64,000 bases of DNA from Algimonas ampicilliniresistens (GTDB lineage Bacteria; Pseudomonadota; Alphaproteobacteria; Caulobacterales; Maricaulaceae): the NCBI RefSeq assembly GCF_030159955.1, contig NZ_BSNK01000001.1:1116001-1180000 (forward strand), given 5' to 3'. Both the position numbers and the translations under genes were made by a program. This document shows, one piece after another, positions 1 to 8,351 of the stretch (its first letter is position 1; the number at the start of each line of letters is the position of its first letter). Under the pieces are notes generated by a model that saw only the letters and a program-made list of their open reading frames with translations, searched no databases and was not told the origin of the DNA.

Positions 1-653
1 TGATTTTCCGACCGGGGCCAACAGACAGTCTCGATCATGAGGTCCTGACGACAGTCGCCAAGCCATTCCGTCCGGATGGAGGCTTGGCGCTGATGGCTGG
101 TAATCTGGGGCGCGGTGTTATGAAAGTGTCCGCTGTTAAGCGTGACAATTGGTTGGTCGAAGCCCCAGCCATCGTCATTGATGATCAAAATGACTTGATG
201 GCCATGCATAAGGCTGGTGAGCTGGAACATGACTTTGTTGCTGTTTTGCGGTTCCAAGGCCCCCGGGCCAACGGCATGCCCGAACTCCACAAACTCACGC
301 CAGTTCTTGGCTTATTGCAGGATAAGGGGTTTCGCGTCGCCATTGTCACAGATGGGCGCATGTCGGGCGCATCTGGCAAAGTTCCCGCCGCCATTCATAT
401 GCACCCTGAAGCGCTCTTGGGGGGACCGTTATCAAGGGTCGAGACCGGGGACATGATTCGGGTCGATCCGGCTAATGGGTCTGTGTCTGTTTTAGATGTC
501 GATTTGTCACAACGAAAAGCGGCAGAAGCGCCCGTTCGAACCAATCTTTCGGGTCTTGGGATGAATATGTTTGCGCCTCAGCGTGAAGTGGCGTCTGACG
601 CCGAAAGCGGAGCCTCAACATTAGGGGATATGGATAGGATGACAGAGACCTAG
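1..653 (+). CDS. edd: Phosphogluconate dehydratase, C-terminal part (5' end outside window)
   Basis: The open frame enters from the left edge (codons in phase with position 3) and ends at the TAG at 651-653, so only about the last 216 residues are present. They carry the C-terminal swivel domain of the IlvD/Edd family, including the conserved run around [13 protein letters not shown] and [18 protein letters not shown]. IlvD and Edd share this fold; Edd (6-phosphogluconate to KDPG, an Fe-S dehydratase of the Entner-Doudoroff pathway) is preferred because glucokinase follows 52 nt downstream in the same direction, the usual alphaproteobacterial zwf-pgl-edd-glk order. The upstream genes of that order lie outside the window, so this rests on context plus sequence. 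Confidence 0.88.
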   Translation, partial: IFRPGPTDSLDHEVLTTVAKPFRPDGGLALMAGNLGRGVMKVSAVKRDNWLVEAPAIVIDDQNDLMAMHKAGELEHDFVAVLRFQGPRANGMPELHKLTPVLGLLQDKGFRVAIVTDGRMSGASGKVPAAIHMHPEALLGGPLSRVETGDMIRVDPANGSVSVLDVDLSQRKAAEAPVRTNLSGLGMNMFAPQREVASDAESGASTLGDMDRMTET

Positions 654-705
654 TCGGTCGATCAACTGTCACCATCCAAACAAAAGAAGAGTTAGGGGAG
701 CCTCA

Positions 706-1656
706 GTGGATCAAACACTTGTCGGGGATGTCGGTGGGACAAATGCGCGTTTCGCGCTGGCCGAACGAACTTCCCAAGGCACGATCGAACTGCACCATTC
801 CAACCGGTACGCCGTTCGTGACTTCAGCAATTTTAACGATGCGGTCTCAGCTTACCTGACCGGAATTGGTGCGAAACCGAAACGCGCCGCGTTCGCTTTT
901 GCGGGCCCGAAATTCGATGATGAAATCCGCATGACAAATGTGGATTGGATCGTGTCGGAAGAAAATTTGATGAACACGTTTGGCTTTACAGAAGCTGTCG
1001 TTCTCAATGATTTCGTCGCTATGGCCAATGGGGCCACTGTCATTCCCGATGATGGTTTCCAGACGCTGATTCCGGGTAAGGTCAACTACGCCAAACCCGT
1101 GGCCGTGATGGGGCCGGGGACGGGTTTGGGTCTATCTTGCATTTTGCCCGGACGTCCGCCGAGGATTGTCCCGACAGAAGGCGGACACTCGGCATTCTCT
1201 CCCCAATCTGAGATGGAGATTGAAGTGCTGCGCTATTGGACCGGGCGTATTCCCTTCGTCTCCGCCGAAGCGCTGATTTCTGGGCCGGGCCTGTTCCGAC
1301 TCTACACCGCACTCTGTGCGATCCATGGCGAGACCCCGATTTGCACGAAGGAAGACGAAATTGTCGCGGCGGGACAAGCCAATCCGAAGTCCATTGCGCG
1401 ACTTTGCGTGAAGAGTTTTTGCGAAATGCTGGGCACATTTGCGGGGAATGCCTGTGTGACATTGGGCGCGTCGGGCGGTGTTGTTTTGGGCGGCGGAGTG
1501 TCTCGCCATATTGCCCCGTTCATCCAAGAATCAGACTTTGAAAGCCGCTTTCGCGATCGTGGGCATGGGGCTTGGTTTATGACAGACGTGCCAGTTCGAT
1601 TGATCCAAGCGCATTTCGTGGCGCTTTATGGCGCGGCTGCGATGGTTTTAGGATGA
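706..1656 (+). CDS. glk: Glucokinase
   Basis: 316-residue cytoplasmic kinase that phosphorylates glucose to glucose-6-phosphate, feeding the Entner-Doudoroff pathway. The ATP-binding start GDVGGTNARF is at residues 8-17; GPGTGLGLSC, EGGHSAFSP and the C-terminal GASGGVVLGGGV are the expected bacterial Glk (ROK-unrelated, hexokinase-fold) signatures. The start is a GTG at 706, chosen because AGGGGAG lies 5 nt upstream and the glucokinase motif begins immediately. Its stop TGA overlaps the ATG of the next gene (ATGA at 1653), so edd, glk and the gluconolactonase-like gene are probably one transcription unit. Confidence 0.94.
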   Translation: MDQTLVGDVGGTNARFALAERTSQGTIELHHSNRYAVRDFSNFNDAVSAYLTGIGAKPKRAAFAFAGPKFDDEIRMTNVDWIVSEENLMNTFGFTEAVVLNDFVAMANGATVIPDDGFQTLIPGKVNYAKPVAVMGPGTGLGLSCILPGRPPRIVPTEGGHSAFSPQSEMEIEVLRYWTGRIPFVSAEALISGPGLFRLYTALCAIHGETPICTKEDEIVAAGQANPKSIARLCVKSFCEMLGTFAGNACVTLGASGGVVLGGGVSRHIAPFIQESDFESRFRDRGHGAWFMTDVPVRLIQAHFVALYGAAAMVLG

Positions 1657-2654
1657 TGGTTATGTTGCGTGTTCTACCTCTTCTGCTTCTCGGTGCATGC
1701 GCCGCGTCACCGACAATATCCTATCCCAACATCGGATCAGTTGAGGCGATACAGGCAGGTATTTTACCTGCAGACGCATTGCCAGAAGACCTTGGTGGGG
1801 CGTTCGGTTGGTCTGAGGGTCCGGTCTGGATTGAGGACGGGTACCTGCTGTTCACAGATGTGCCGGGGAATACGATTTGGAAGTTCAGCGATCAGGACGG
1901 ATTGTCAGTGTGGATGCAGCCCTCTGGTGCTGACCCGGTCGCGGATTACACGTCGAGTCCTGGAGCGAACGGTCTTCTCGCCTATAAGAACGGAACGATC
2001 CTCGCGCCAGATCATGGCAACCGGGCGCTCTACGTTCTGGACTTGGACACGCAGGAAAAAACACTCCTTGCCGATCAATATGAAGGCCAACGCTTTAATT
2101 CGCCCAACGACGTGGTCGTGCACGCATCTGGAACGATGTTTTTCACCGATCCGCCCTATGGCTTGAAAGATCAAGACGGCAGCTCGGCTAAAGAGATCGG
2201 GTTTAATGGGGTCTATGCGTTACAATCTGATGGATCAATTACGCTGATTGATGACCGTTTAACGCGGCCGAACGGCATTGTATTATCGCCAGACGGGACC
2301 ACGCTTTACGTCTCGAATTCCGATCCAGCAGACGCAAAATATATGACATATCCGGTCGGGTCTGATGGATCTGTTGGCGAGGGCCGTCTGTTTCTGGATG
2401 TCACAGCGTTGCTGGCTGAAGAAGGCTTCGGTAATCCGGACGGTATGGCCGTCGCGAAAGACGGTACAATTTTCGCGACTGGGCCTGGTGGTGTGCTGGT
2501 TCTGTCACCGGACGCTGATATTCTCGGCACGATCCGGACTGGAAAGCCTGTTGCCAACGTCGCCTTTGGCGACGCTAATGGGCGCACGCTCTATATGACC
2601 AGTCAGGATCGGCTCACCCGTATTGAAACCTTGAAAACGGGCTTGGAGTTTTAG
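1653..2654 (+). CDS. SMP-30/gluconolactonase-family lipoprotein
   Basis: 333-residue secreted protein of the SMP-30/gluconolactonase/LRE six-bladed beta-propeller family. After a short hydrophobic signal it has a lipobox ending LLGAC (cysteine near residue 15), so it should be a lipoprotein in the envelope rather than cytoplasmic. Family-typical blade motifs are visible: GWSEGPVW near the start, FNSPNDVVVH, FFTDPPYGL, RPNGIVLSPDG and GNPDGMAV. Metal-dependent lactone hydrolysis is the usual activity. The start overlaps the glk stop by 4 nt (ATGA), tying it to sugar metabolism; an envelope lactonase would make gluconate from a periplasmic glucose dehydrogenase product, but no such dehydrogenase is in view. 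An alternative start is the next ATG at 1656. Confidence 0.86.
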   Translation: MMVMLRVLPLLLLGACAASPTISYPNIGSVEAIQAGILPADALPEDLGGAFGWSEGPVWIEDGYLLFTDVPGNTIWKFSDQDGLSVWMQPSGADPVADYTSSPGANGLLAYKNGTILAPDHGNRALYVLDLDTQEKTLLADQYEGQRFNSPNDVVVHASGTMFFTDPPYGLKDQDGSSAKEIGFNGVYALQSDGSITLIDDRLTRPNGIVLSPDGTTLYVSNSDPADAKYMTYPVGSDGSVGEGRLFLDVTALLAEEGFGNPDGMAVAKDGTIFATGPGGVLVLSPDADILGTIRTGKPVANVAFGDANGRTLYMTSQDRLTRIETLKTGLEF

Positions 2655-2661
2655 CGAGCGA

Positions 2662-3402
2662 CTAGCCTTCGAGCGCTGCGTCGAGAATCGTTTGTAGCTT
2701 GGTCAGGTTCGCCCCGGACACGAACTCGTCATTCACGATGAAGAACGGCGTTCCGGTGAGGGCTGGAATCTTATTGCCAAGCGCGAGCGTGTCTTCAATC
2801 TGACGATCAATCGCAGGATCGGCCATATCTTTCTTGAGTTGATCTGCGTCGAGACCATTGTTCTTCGCGATCTGCATCACGCGGGATTCGGTCAGAGACC
2901 GTTCACTCATCAGAGCGAAATGCATCTTCTTATATTTGCCTTGTCGAGCGGATGCGAGGGCTGCACGCGCGGCCATGTAGGATGTTCCATCCCGACCCGT
3001 CAGAACCGGGAGTTCCTTAAACACGACACGAACATCATTAGGATGTTTGCCTAATGTCGTTTCGACCCAATCGGTCGACCGTTTGCAGAAGCCGCAATTA
3101 TAATCGAAAAATTCAACCAACTGCACTTTAGCGTCTTTTGGGCCGATCGAATAATCGCGGGGGTCTTTGAAAATCTGATCGGACAGATCAGCAATCGCGT
3201 CCCGACTATCTTGAACTTCTGCCAGAGCTTCCTTGCGGTCGAGCGCAATCATCGCTTCGCGCAAGATTTCAGGGTTTTCCAACAAATAAGCGCGGATGAT
3301 TTCTTCGACATCTGACTTGGACATGTCGCCAGGTCCAGCTTGGGCACAGGCGGCCAAGCCAAGTATAGACACGGCCGCAACGGTACGGATGAGGTGCTTC
3401 AT
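2662..3402 (-). CDS. DsbA-family thiol-disulfide lipoprotein (ScsC/Com1-like)
   Basis: 246 residues. A lipobox ending LGLAAC puts the lipid-modified cysteine at residue 19. Residues about 30-60 match the short helical ScsC N-terminal domain (DVEEIIRAYLLENPEILREAM), followed by a thioredoxin-fold DsbA domain with active site CGFC in FDYNCGFCKRS and a cis-Pro segment at TGTPFFIVND. It should oxidise or isomerise disulfides in the envelope. The start at 3402 removes a 16-residue upstream extension of poor quality and places the signal peptide at the N-terminus. It lies 57 nt downstream of the M48 peptidase gene on the same strand, so the two could be co-transcribed; both act in envelope protein quality control. 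It faces the gluconolactonase-like gene with a gap of only 7 nt. Confidence 0.88.
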   Translation of the reverse strand: MKHLIRTVAAVSILGLAACAQAGPGDMSKSDVEEIIRAYLLENPEILREAMIALDRKEALAEVQDSRDAIADLSDQIFKDPRDYSIGPKDAKVQLVEFFDYNCGFCKRSTDWVETTLGKHPNDVRVVFKELPVLTGRDGTSYMAARAALASARQGKYKKMHFALMSERSLTESRVMQIAKNNGLDADQLKKDMADPAIDRQIEDTLALGNKIPALTGTPFFIVNDEFVSGANLTKLQTILDAALEG

Positions 3403-3459
3403 TGAATTTCCAGTTGGTCTGTTTGTTGGCGGCCCTTTAGGCCGAAACAATAAAAATAT

Positions 3460-4911
3460 CTATGGCCAGGACGTAGACCCGGCGCGACGGCTTGATGGCG
3501 TAGATTGTTCAGAGGATGAAGTTACAGTGAAGGGCTTGCCGCGACGCTGATTTCGGCGTTTCTTGTCCAGCTGCGCTTCAGCGACGACGATAATGTCAGA
3601 CGCCCGTCGCCATTGTGGAATGTCGCGCGGTAAATCCTGCTGCGCCCGTCCAGCAAAGGAGCGCGCGGAGTCTAAGTCTCCCAACGAATAAAACCGCTCT
3701 GCCGATGCGTATTTGGCCAAGGCATCTTGATTCTGCTGACCATAGGCAAGCGACAAGAGATACCAGCCATGAGAGTAGCGTGGCTCAACTGTCAGCGCAG
3801 ATTTCAACAACGTGATGGCCCGTTCAACTTGTCTGTCTTCCTGCGTTTCAATGAGGGATTGGGACAGGGCAACTTTAAGAAGGATCGCATCGGGCTTTAG
3901 CTCTAAAGCGCGCTCGGCTGACGGCAGGGCCGCAGAACGCTGCCCGGATTCATAGAGAATTTGCGCCTTTAGCTCATGAAAGTAGGGGTTTTCGGGCTGT
4001 TCTTCGATCAGTGAATCGATCTCTTTGATGGCACTATTCATGTCAGCCGCGCGGAATAGAGCGACCGAGCGCGCATATCGCGCTGGCAGGCTTTTGTCGG
4101 TGAGCGGATAGCGATTGAAAACCATTTGTGGTGCGTCGAGGAAACCTCGCAGCTTAGCCTGCATCATGGTGTGGCGCTCTATGTCCTCGTCTGAGTCCAA
4201 TACGTCGACGAAGGGACTCTCAGCGACGCGCTCCCGCAACTTGTCGATCCGATTGGCTGAGAGGGGGTGAGAGCGGAAATATTCGTAACGACGGCTATAT
4301 GAGAGAACTTCTTGGACCCGGAAATTATCGAAGAAGTCGATGAGACCTTTGCCGGACTGCCCCGTCGTTTCGAGGAACTGGGCAGCGTATTGATCAGCGG
4401 ATGACTCATTGACCCGAGAATAAGCCAGGGCTTCGACCGCGCCAAATTGCTGCGCGCCGCCAAGAATCGCAGCACCAGCGGCACCTTCACCGGCCAAGAT
4501 CGCAGCCAGTCCAACACCTGCCGCCAGTAGCATGGCACCATAGGCTGAACGATTTCCATAATCGGATCGAACTATGTGACCGCCAACAATGTGTCCGGCC
4601 TCATGGGCGATCACACCCTTGAGTTCATTCGGCGTTTCCGCCTGCAAAATCAGGCCGCTATGTAAGAAAATGTTTTGCCCGCGGGTGACGAATGCGTTCA
4701 ATTCCGGATCATTGACGAGGTAGATGTCGACAGAGCGGGGGCTTAGACCACCCGCGCGGAGGAGGGGGTCACTGAATTCCCGAAGGGTCTCCTCAATCTC
4801 CGTATCGCGCAAGAGACCTTGCGCTTGGGACTGCGCGACCAACAGAGCCGCGATCATGAACCCGCCAAAAAGGCGAGCCATTAGAGTGGAGAATGTACGG
4901 GACGCAGTCAT
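3460..4911 (-). CDS. M48-family zinc metallopeptidase with TPR repeats (BepA-like)
   Basis: About 483 residues (492 if the upstream ATG at 4938 is used). An N-terminal signal peptide (around LFGGFMIAALLVAQSQAQ) is followed by an M48 domain with the zinc motif HEAGH in GVIAHEAGHIVGGHIV and a third-ligand glutamate region near ALAYSRVNESSADQYA. The C-terminal half contains tetratricopeptide-like helices (SARYSHGWYLLSLAYGQQNQDALAKYASAERFY region). This architecture matches periplasmic BepA/YfgC proteases, which assist or degrade outer-membrane proteins. Neither candidate start has a clear Shine-Dalgarno; 4911 was chosen because the signal peptide then starts close to the N-terminus. The gene precedes the DsbA-like lipoprotein gene on the same strand. 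Confidence 0.9.
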   Translation of the reverse strand: MTASRTFSTLMARLFGGFMIAALLVAQSQAQGLLRDTEIEETLREFSDPLLRAGGLSPRSVDIYLVNDPELNAFVTRGQNIFLHSGLILQAETPNELKGVIAHEAGHIVGGHIVRSDYGNRSAYGAMLLAAGVGLAAILAGEGAAGAAILGGAQQFGAVEALAYSRVNESSADQYAAQFLETTGQSGKGLIDFFDNFRVQEVLSYSRRYEYFRSHPLSANRIDKLRERVAESPFVDVLDSDEDIERHTMMQAKLRGFLDAPQMVFNRYPLTDKSLPARYARSVALFRAADMNSAIKEIDSLIEEQPENPYFHELKAQILYESGQRSAALPSAERALELKPDAILLKVALSQSLIETQEDRQVERAITLLKSALTVEPRYSHGWYLLSLAYGQQNQDALAKYASAERFYSLGDLDSARSFAGRAQQDLPRDIPQWRRASDIIVVAEAQLDKKRRNQRRGKPFTVTSSSEQSTPSSRRAGSTSWP

Positions 4912-5006
4912 AGTTGTCTTGTTCACCGCGCCCCGCATGGGGTCAAGTTAAGCAGGGGTCACGTTTCAGTGTGTTTACCTGCCGTTCAGTTTCCGATTGA
5001 GCTGGA

Positions 5007-7964
5007 TTATTCCTTACCCATCAAGCGATCGATCAATCCCCGTTTGCGGCGCGGCGGTGCCTTGCGGCGGCGCGCGCCAGCGTCCTCACCCGACTCAGTC
5101 GGTTTAGCGGGCGCTGCTTGAGGCGCAGGCGCGTCCACGGGTTTTGGCTTGGCTGGCGCTTTTCGAGCCCTCGGTTTGGCTTTCGGAGCATCTGACTCCG
5201 CTTTGGGCGTATCGGCTTTAGCGGCTGCCTTTTTAGGGACTGGCTTTTTAGGAGCCGCCTTTTTTGGAGCCGCTTTCGACGCTGACTTTGGGGCTGCCCG
5301 CTTGCGCGCCGGTTTAGGCTTAGCGTCGCCATCCGTGTCATCGGACTTGGCCGGTGCTTTGGCGGCCGCGGCTGCTTTGGCTGGAGCCTTGCGACGACGT
5401 GCCGGTTTTGGAGCCTCTTCTACAGCGTCGGTAGCAGTCTTGGCCTTCGCAGGTGCCTTGCGCCGAGTGGCAGGTTTCGCTGCTGCAGTGTCGTCTGCCT
5501 TTGCGGTCTTAGCTGGCGCGCGGCGACGAGGCTTGGGTTTGTCCTCCGTGGCGGAGGCGTCCGTGCGTTTCGGTGCAGCACGACGACGTTTAGGCGCGGC
5601 CTCTTTTACAGGGGTGTCCGTCTCAACGCTGTCTGTTTTAGCTTTGGCTGGTGCCCGCCGACGGGCTGGCTTGCTGTCTTCAGACTTTGTGTCCGCATCC
5701 TCAGACGCCTTATTCCGTGACGGTGCACGGCGGCGACGTCCCGGCTTAGGCGCTTCGGCCTCAGGCTTGTCTTCAGACTGAACCTTGACGGCATCGTCCT
5801 TGGTTTCAGCAGTTGATGCAGACCCCGCTTTAGTTGGGGCCTTGCGACGGGACGAACTGCGGCGTTTGCTAGGCGCAGCTCCATCCTCAACCTTGTCTGA
5901 GCTCTGCTCGACCGCATCACTAGACTCTGTCGCGGTCTCGGCATCACCGGATTTGGACGGTGCACGACGACGGCGACGGCGACGAGGTTGCGAACTGTCG
6001 TCAGACTTAGTTTCGGACGCGTTCTCATTTGCTGCTATATCCTCATCATCAGACTTTTCATCTGATGATTCAGTGTCTTGAGGGCGCTTCTTACGATTGC
6101 GTCCACCGCGACGACCGCGACGGCGACGGGGTTTGCTGTCACCGTCTTCGTCACGTGCTTCGGTTGTTTCGGCATCAGTGTCGTCGTTTTCAGACTCGTC
6201 CTCATCATCGCGTTTCGTCGCTTTCGCTTTGGCGCGATCATTCTCGGAGCGTTTGGTTTCTTCCTGAAGATCCTTCTCAATCTGAGTCAGTGGGTCTTTA
6301 CGACTATCGTTGCGTTTCTCAGCGACTTCGATTGTGAAGGCTGGGCGGATCAGGCTGTCATCATGTTCAACGATGGTGAATACGTCGGCGTTCTCATCAA
6401 CTTTGGTGAGCAGGTCGCGTTTTTCATTCAACAAATAGAGCGCCACGTCCGGCGGGCATTTCAGGCGAATTTTCTTTGCCTTGCCCCGGATCGCAAATTC
6501 TTCGACGGCGCGGATTGCCGCGAGAGCTGCGCTCTCAACGGTCCGTTTTCGGCCGACACCGTCACAGTGTGAGCAAGTTGCGGTTGATCCTTCCAGCAGA
6601 GACCGGCGACGGCGCTGACGGGAGATCTCCATCAGGCCGAATTGGCTGATACGAGAGGTTTGGATACGCGCACGGTCACGTGACAGCATCGACTTCATCT
6701 TATTTTCGACGGAGCGGTTGTTTTTGCTTTCGTCCATGTCGATGAAATCGACGACGATCAATCCCGCGAGGTCACGCAGTCGCATCTGACGCGCGAGTTC
6801 CTCGGCGGCTTCTAGATTGGTCTTGAGCGCTGTGCGCTCAACATTGCGCTCTTTTGTCGAACGGCCCGAGTTCACATCGACAGAAACCAAGGCTTCCGTC
6901 GGGTGAATGACAAGATAGCCCCCGGATTTTAACTGCACGGTTGCGTCGAGACTGTTCTCGATCTGGCGTTCGACGTTAAAGCGTAAGAAAAGCGGGATCA
7001 CATCATCATAGCGTTTCACGAATTTAGCGTGACTCGGCATGAGCATCTTGATGAAGCTTTTCGCGTTTTTATAGGCGTCTTCGCCTTGGACCAGCACTTC
7101 TTCGATGTCTTTATTGTAGAGATCCCGGATCGACCGTTTCACGAGATTGCCTTCCTCGTGGATCAGGTTCGGCGCGACGGATTTCAAAGTCGTGTCGCGG
7201 ATTTCGTCCCAAAGACGCGACAGATAGCTGTAGTCACGTGTGATTTCGGCCTTAGTGCGTTTAGCCCCTGCCGTCCGAACGATCACACCCATGCCTTGCG
7301 GCACAGAGAGTTCGTCCATGACGGACTTCAGGCGCTTGCGATCCGCGCCATTAGGGATTTTGCGCGAAATGCCACCACCGCGCGGTGTATTGGGCATCAA
7401 GACGCAATAGCGTCCCGCCAATGACAAATAGGTTGTCATGGCCGCGCCCTTATTGCCGCGTTCTTCTTTGACAGCTTGGACCAGAAGGACCTGACCGCGT
7501 TTGATGACTTCTTGGATTTTGTAGCGGCGGCGTCGCATCTGTTTACGTCGCTGGCTGGCAACTTTCACCTGTTCGTCGGCGACTTCGGCATCGTTCTCAT
7601 CGGACGCGTCATCTTCGTCAGGGTCGAGGTTTTCATCTTCCTCAACCTCATCATCATCATCTGAATCCTTAGAGAGAGCTTCTTCATCCTGCTGTTGCAG
7701 GGCGAGCTTATCCTCGTAGGGAATCTGATAATAGTCGGGGTGGATTTCGGAAAAGGCGAGAAAGCCATGCTTATTGCCGCCGTAATCAATGAAGGCGGCC
7801 TGCAGCGATGGTTCTACACGGGTAACTTTGGCAAGATAGACATTGCCACGAATCTGGCGCTTGTGGCGCGATTCGAAATCAAGCTCGTCGACGCGGCTCC
7901 CATCGACGATCACGACCCGGGTTTCTTCCGGGTGGGCGGCGTCGATCAACATACGTTTTGTCAT
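5007..7964 (-). CDS. rne: Ribonuclease E
   Basis: 985-residue endoribonuclease that cuts AU-rich single-stranded RNA and scaffolds the RNA degradosome. The start at 7964 is supported by AGGAG 7 nt upstream and by the alignment of MTKRMLIDAAHPEETRV with the family N-terminus. An S1 RNA-binding domain (about 35-180) is split by an acidic insertion at about 93-133 that is mostly D and E. The catalytic DNase I-like domain carries VDVNSG (D363) and VVDFIDMDE (D406), and the zinc-link is CSHC (C464, C467). From about residue 580 the protein is a 400-residue Lys/Arg/Ala-rich, low-complexity tail, presumably disordered and RNA-binding. It ends RGLIDRLMGKE; a GWW tip like that used by Caulobacter RNase E to hold PNPase is not seen. 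Confidence 0.97.
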   Translation of the reverse strand: MTKRMLIDAAHPEETRVVIVDGSRVDELDFESRHKRQIRGNVYLAKVTRVEPSLQAAFIDYGGNKHGFLAFSEIHPDYYQIPYEDKLALQQQDEEALSKDSDDDDEVEEDENLDPDEDDASDENDAEVADEQVKVASQRRKQMRRRRYKIQEVIKRGQVLLVQAVKEERGNKGAAMTTYLSLAGRYCVLMPNTPRGGGISRKIPNGADRKRLKSVMDELSVPQGMGVIVRTAGAKRTKAEITRDYSYLSRLWDEIRDTTLKSVAPNLIHEEGNLVKRSIRDLYNKDIEEVLVQGEDAYKNAKSFIKMLMPSHAKFVKRYDDVIPLFLRFNVERQIENSLDATVQLKSGGYLVIHPTEALVSVDVNSGRSTKERNVERTALKTNLEAAEELARQMRLRDLAGLIVVDFIDMDESKNNRSVENKMKSMLSRDRARIQTSRISQFGLMEISRQRRRRSLLEGSTATCSHCDGVGRKRTVESAALAAIRAVEEFAIRGKAKKIRLKCPPDVALYLLNEKRDLLTKVDENADVFTIVEHDDSLIRPAFTIEVAEKRNDSRKDPLTQIEKDLQEETKRSENDRAKAKATKRDDEDESENDDTDAETTEARDEDGDSKPRRRRGRRGGRNRKKRPQDTESSDEKSDDEDIAANENASETKSDDSSQPRRRRRRRAPSKSGDAETATESSDAVEQSSDKVEDGAAPSKRRSSSRRKAPTKAGSASTAETKDDAVKVQSEDKPEAEAPKPGRRRRAPSRNKASEDADTKSEDSKPARRRAPAKAKTDSVETDTPVKEAAPKRRRAAPKRTDASATEDKPKPRRRAPAKTAKADDTAAAKPATRRKAPAKAKTATDAVEEAPKPARRRKAPAKAAAAAKAPAKSDDTDGDAKPKPARKRAAPKSASKAAPKKAAPKKPVPKKAAAKADTPKAESDAPKAKPRARKAPAKPKPVDAPAPQAAPAKPTESGEDAGARRRKAPPRRKRGLIDRLMGKE

Positions 7965-8005
7965 GAAATTCTCCTGCGGCCCTCGCATAAGTCTGCGGCG
8001 CGTCA

Positions 8006-8021
8006 CCACGATAAATCGTGG
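8006..8021 (-). promoter_or_regulatory. Hairpin in the presumed rne 5' leader
   Basis: CCACGAT, loop AA, ATCGTGG form a perfect 7-bp stem 42-57 nt upstream of the rne start. In enterobacteria hairpins in the rne leader are bound by RNase E for autoregulation; that this one does the same is inference. The transcription start is unknown. Confidence 0.4.
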
Positions 8022-8191
8022 GGCGTCCTCGCAGGTTGGGGCCAGTTGTAAGGGTGATGAGGTGGGCGCGCGCGGGCAAAATGACGATGTCTTTTCGGGA
8101 CAAAACTGTCAGCCTCGCACTGCGCATAAAATCTCTCAGATAGGGTGCAGGACGATCATCGCCTTGTTCCCAATTCCGGTCATAAACGAAC

Positions 8192-8207
8192 TGTTTCATG
8201 TGAAACA
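8192..8207. promoter_or_regulatory. parS-like site (candidate ParB-binding sequence)
   Basis: TGTTTCATGTGAAACA differs from the widely conserved chromosomal parS palindrome TGTTTCACGTGAAACA at a single central base. It is intergenic, 145 nt before the amidase start. parS sites normally cluster within a few kb to tens of kb of the replication origin, next to parAB, which are not in this window. Whether ParB binds here is not known from sequence alone. Confidence 0.5.
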
Positions 8208-8351
8208 ACATTGCATCCGGATGGATCGTCACTGCCTTAATTCGCGTCAGTGTGCAAAGCATTTGTCAGCAAGCCATGAGATGGCCACTTTTCCTGAGAA
8301 TAGCAGCATCCTCTAAGGCTTTCTTCACCCTGTTGCGAAAGACTCACCTGC

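Larger units (their letters stand above)
7965..8351. other. Divergent intergenic region between rne and the amidase gene
   Basis: 387 nt without a gene that I can support. The rne side holds the presumed rne leader with a small perfect hairpin at 8006-8021; the amidase side holds a parS-like 16-mer at 8192-8207. Promoters for both genes must lie here, but no convincing -35/-10 pair was recognised. An open frame on the minus strand (7879-8262) crosses the rne start and was rejected. Confidence 0.7.

Noticed and set aside
1-653. IlvD (dihydroxy-acid dehydratase) instead of Edd
   Set aside because: The domain is shared, but glk follows immediately, which fits the Entner-Doudoroff operon.
5149-5781. 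210-codon Ala/Gly-rich plus-strand frame
   Set aside because: Antisense to the Lys/Ala-rich tail of RNase E; composition is the mirror of that low-complexity stretch.
7879-8262. 127-codon minus-strand frame across the rne start and leader
   Set aside because: Overlaps the rne start in another frame, has no ribosome site, and its internal Met lies within the parS-like palindrome; protein looks unlike any family.
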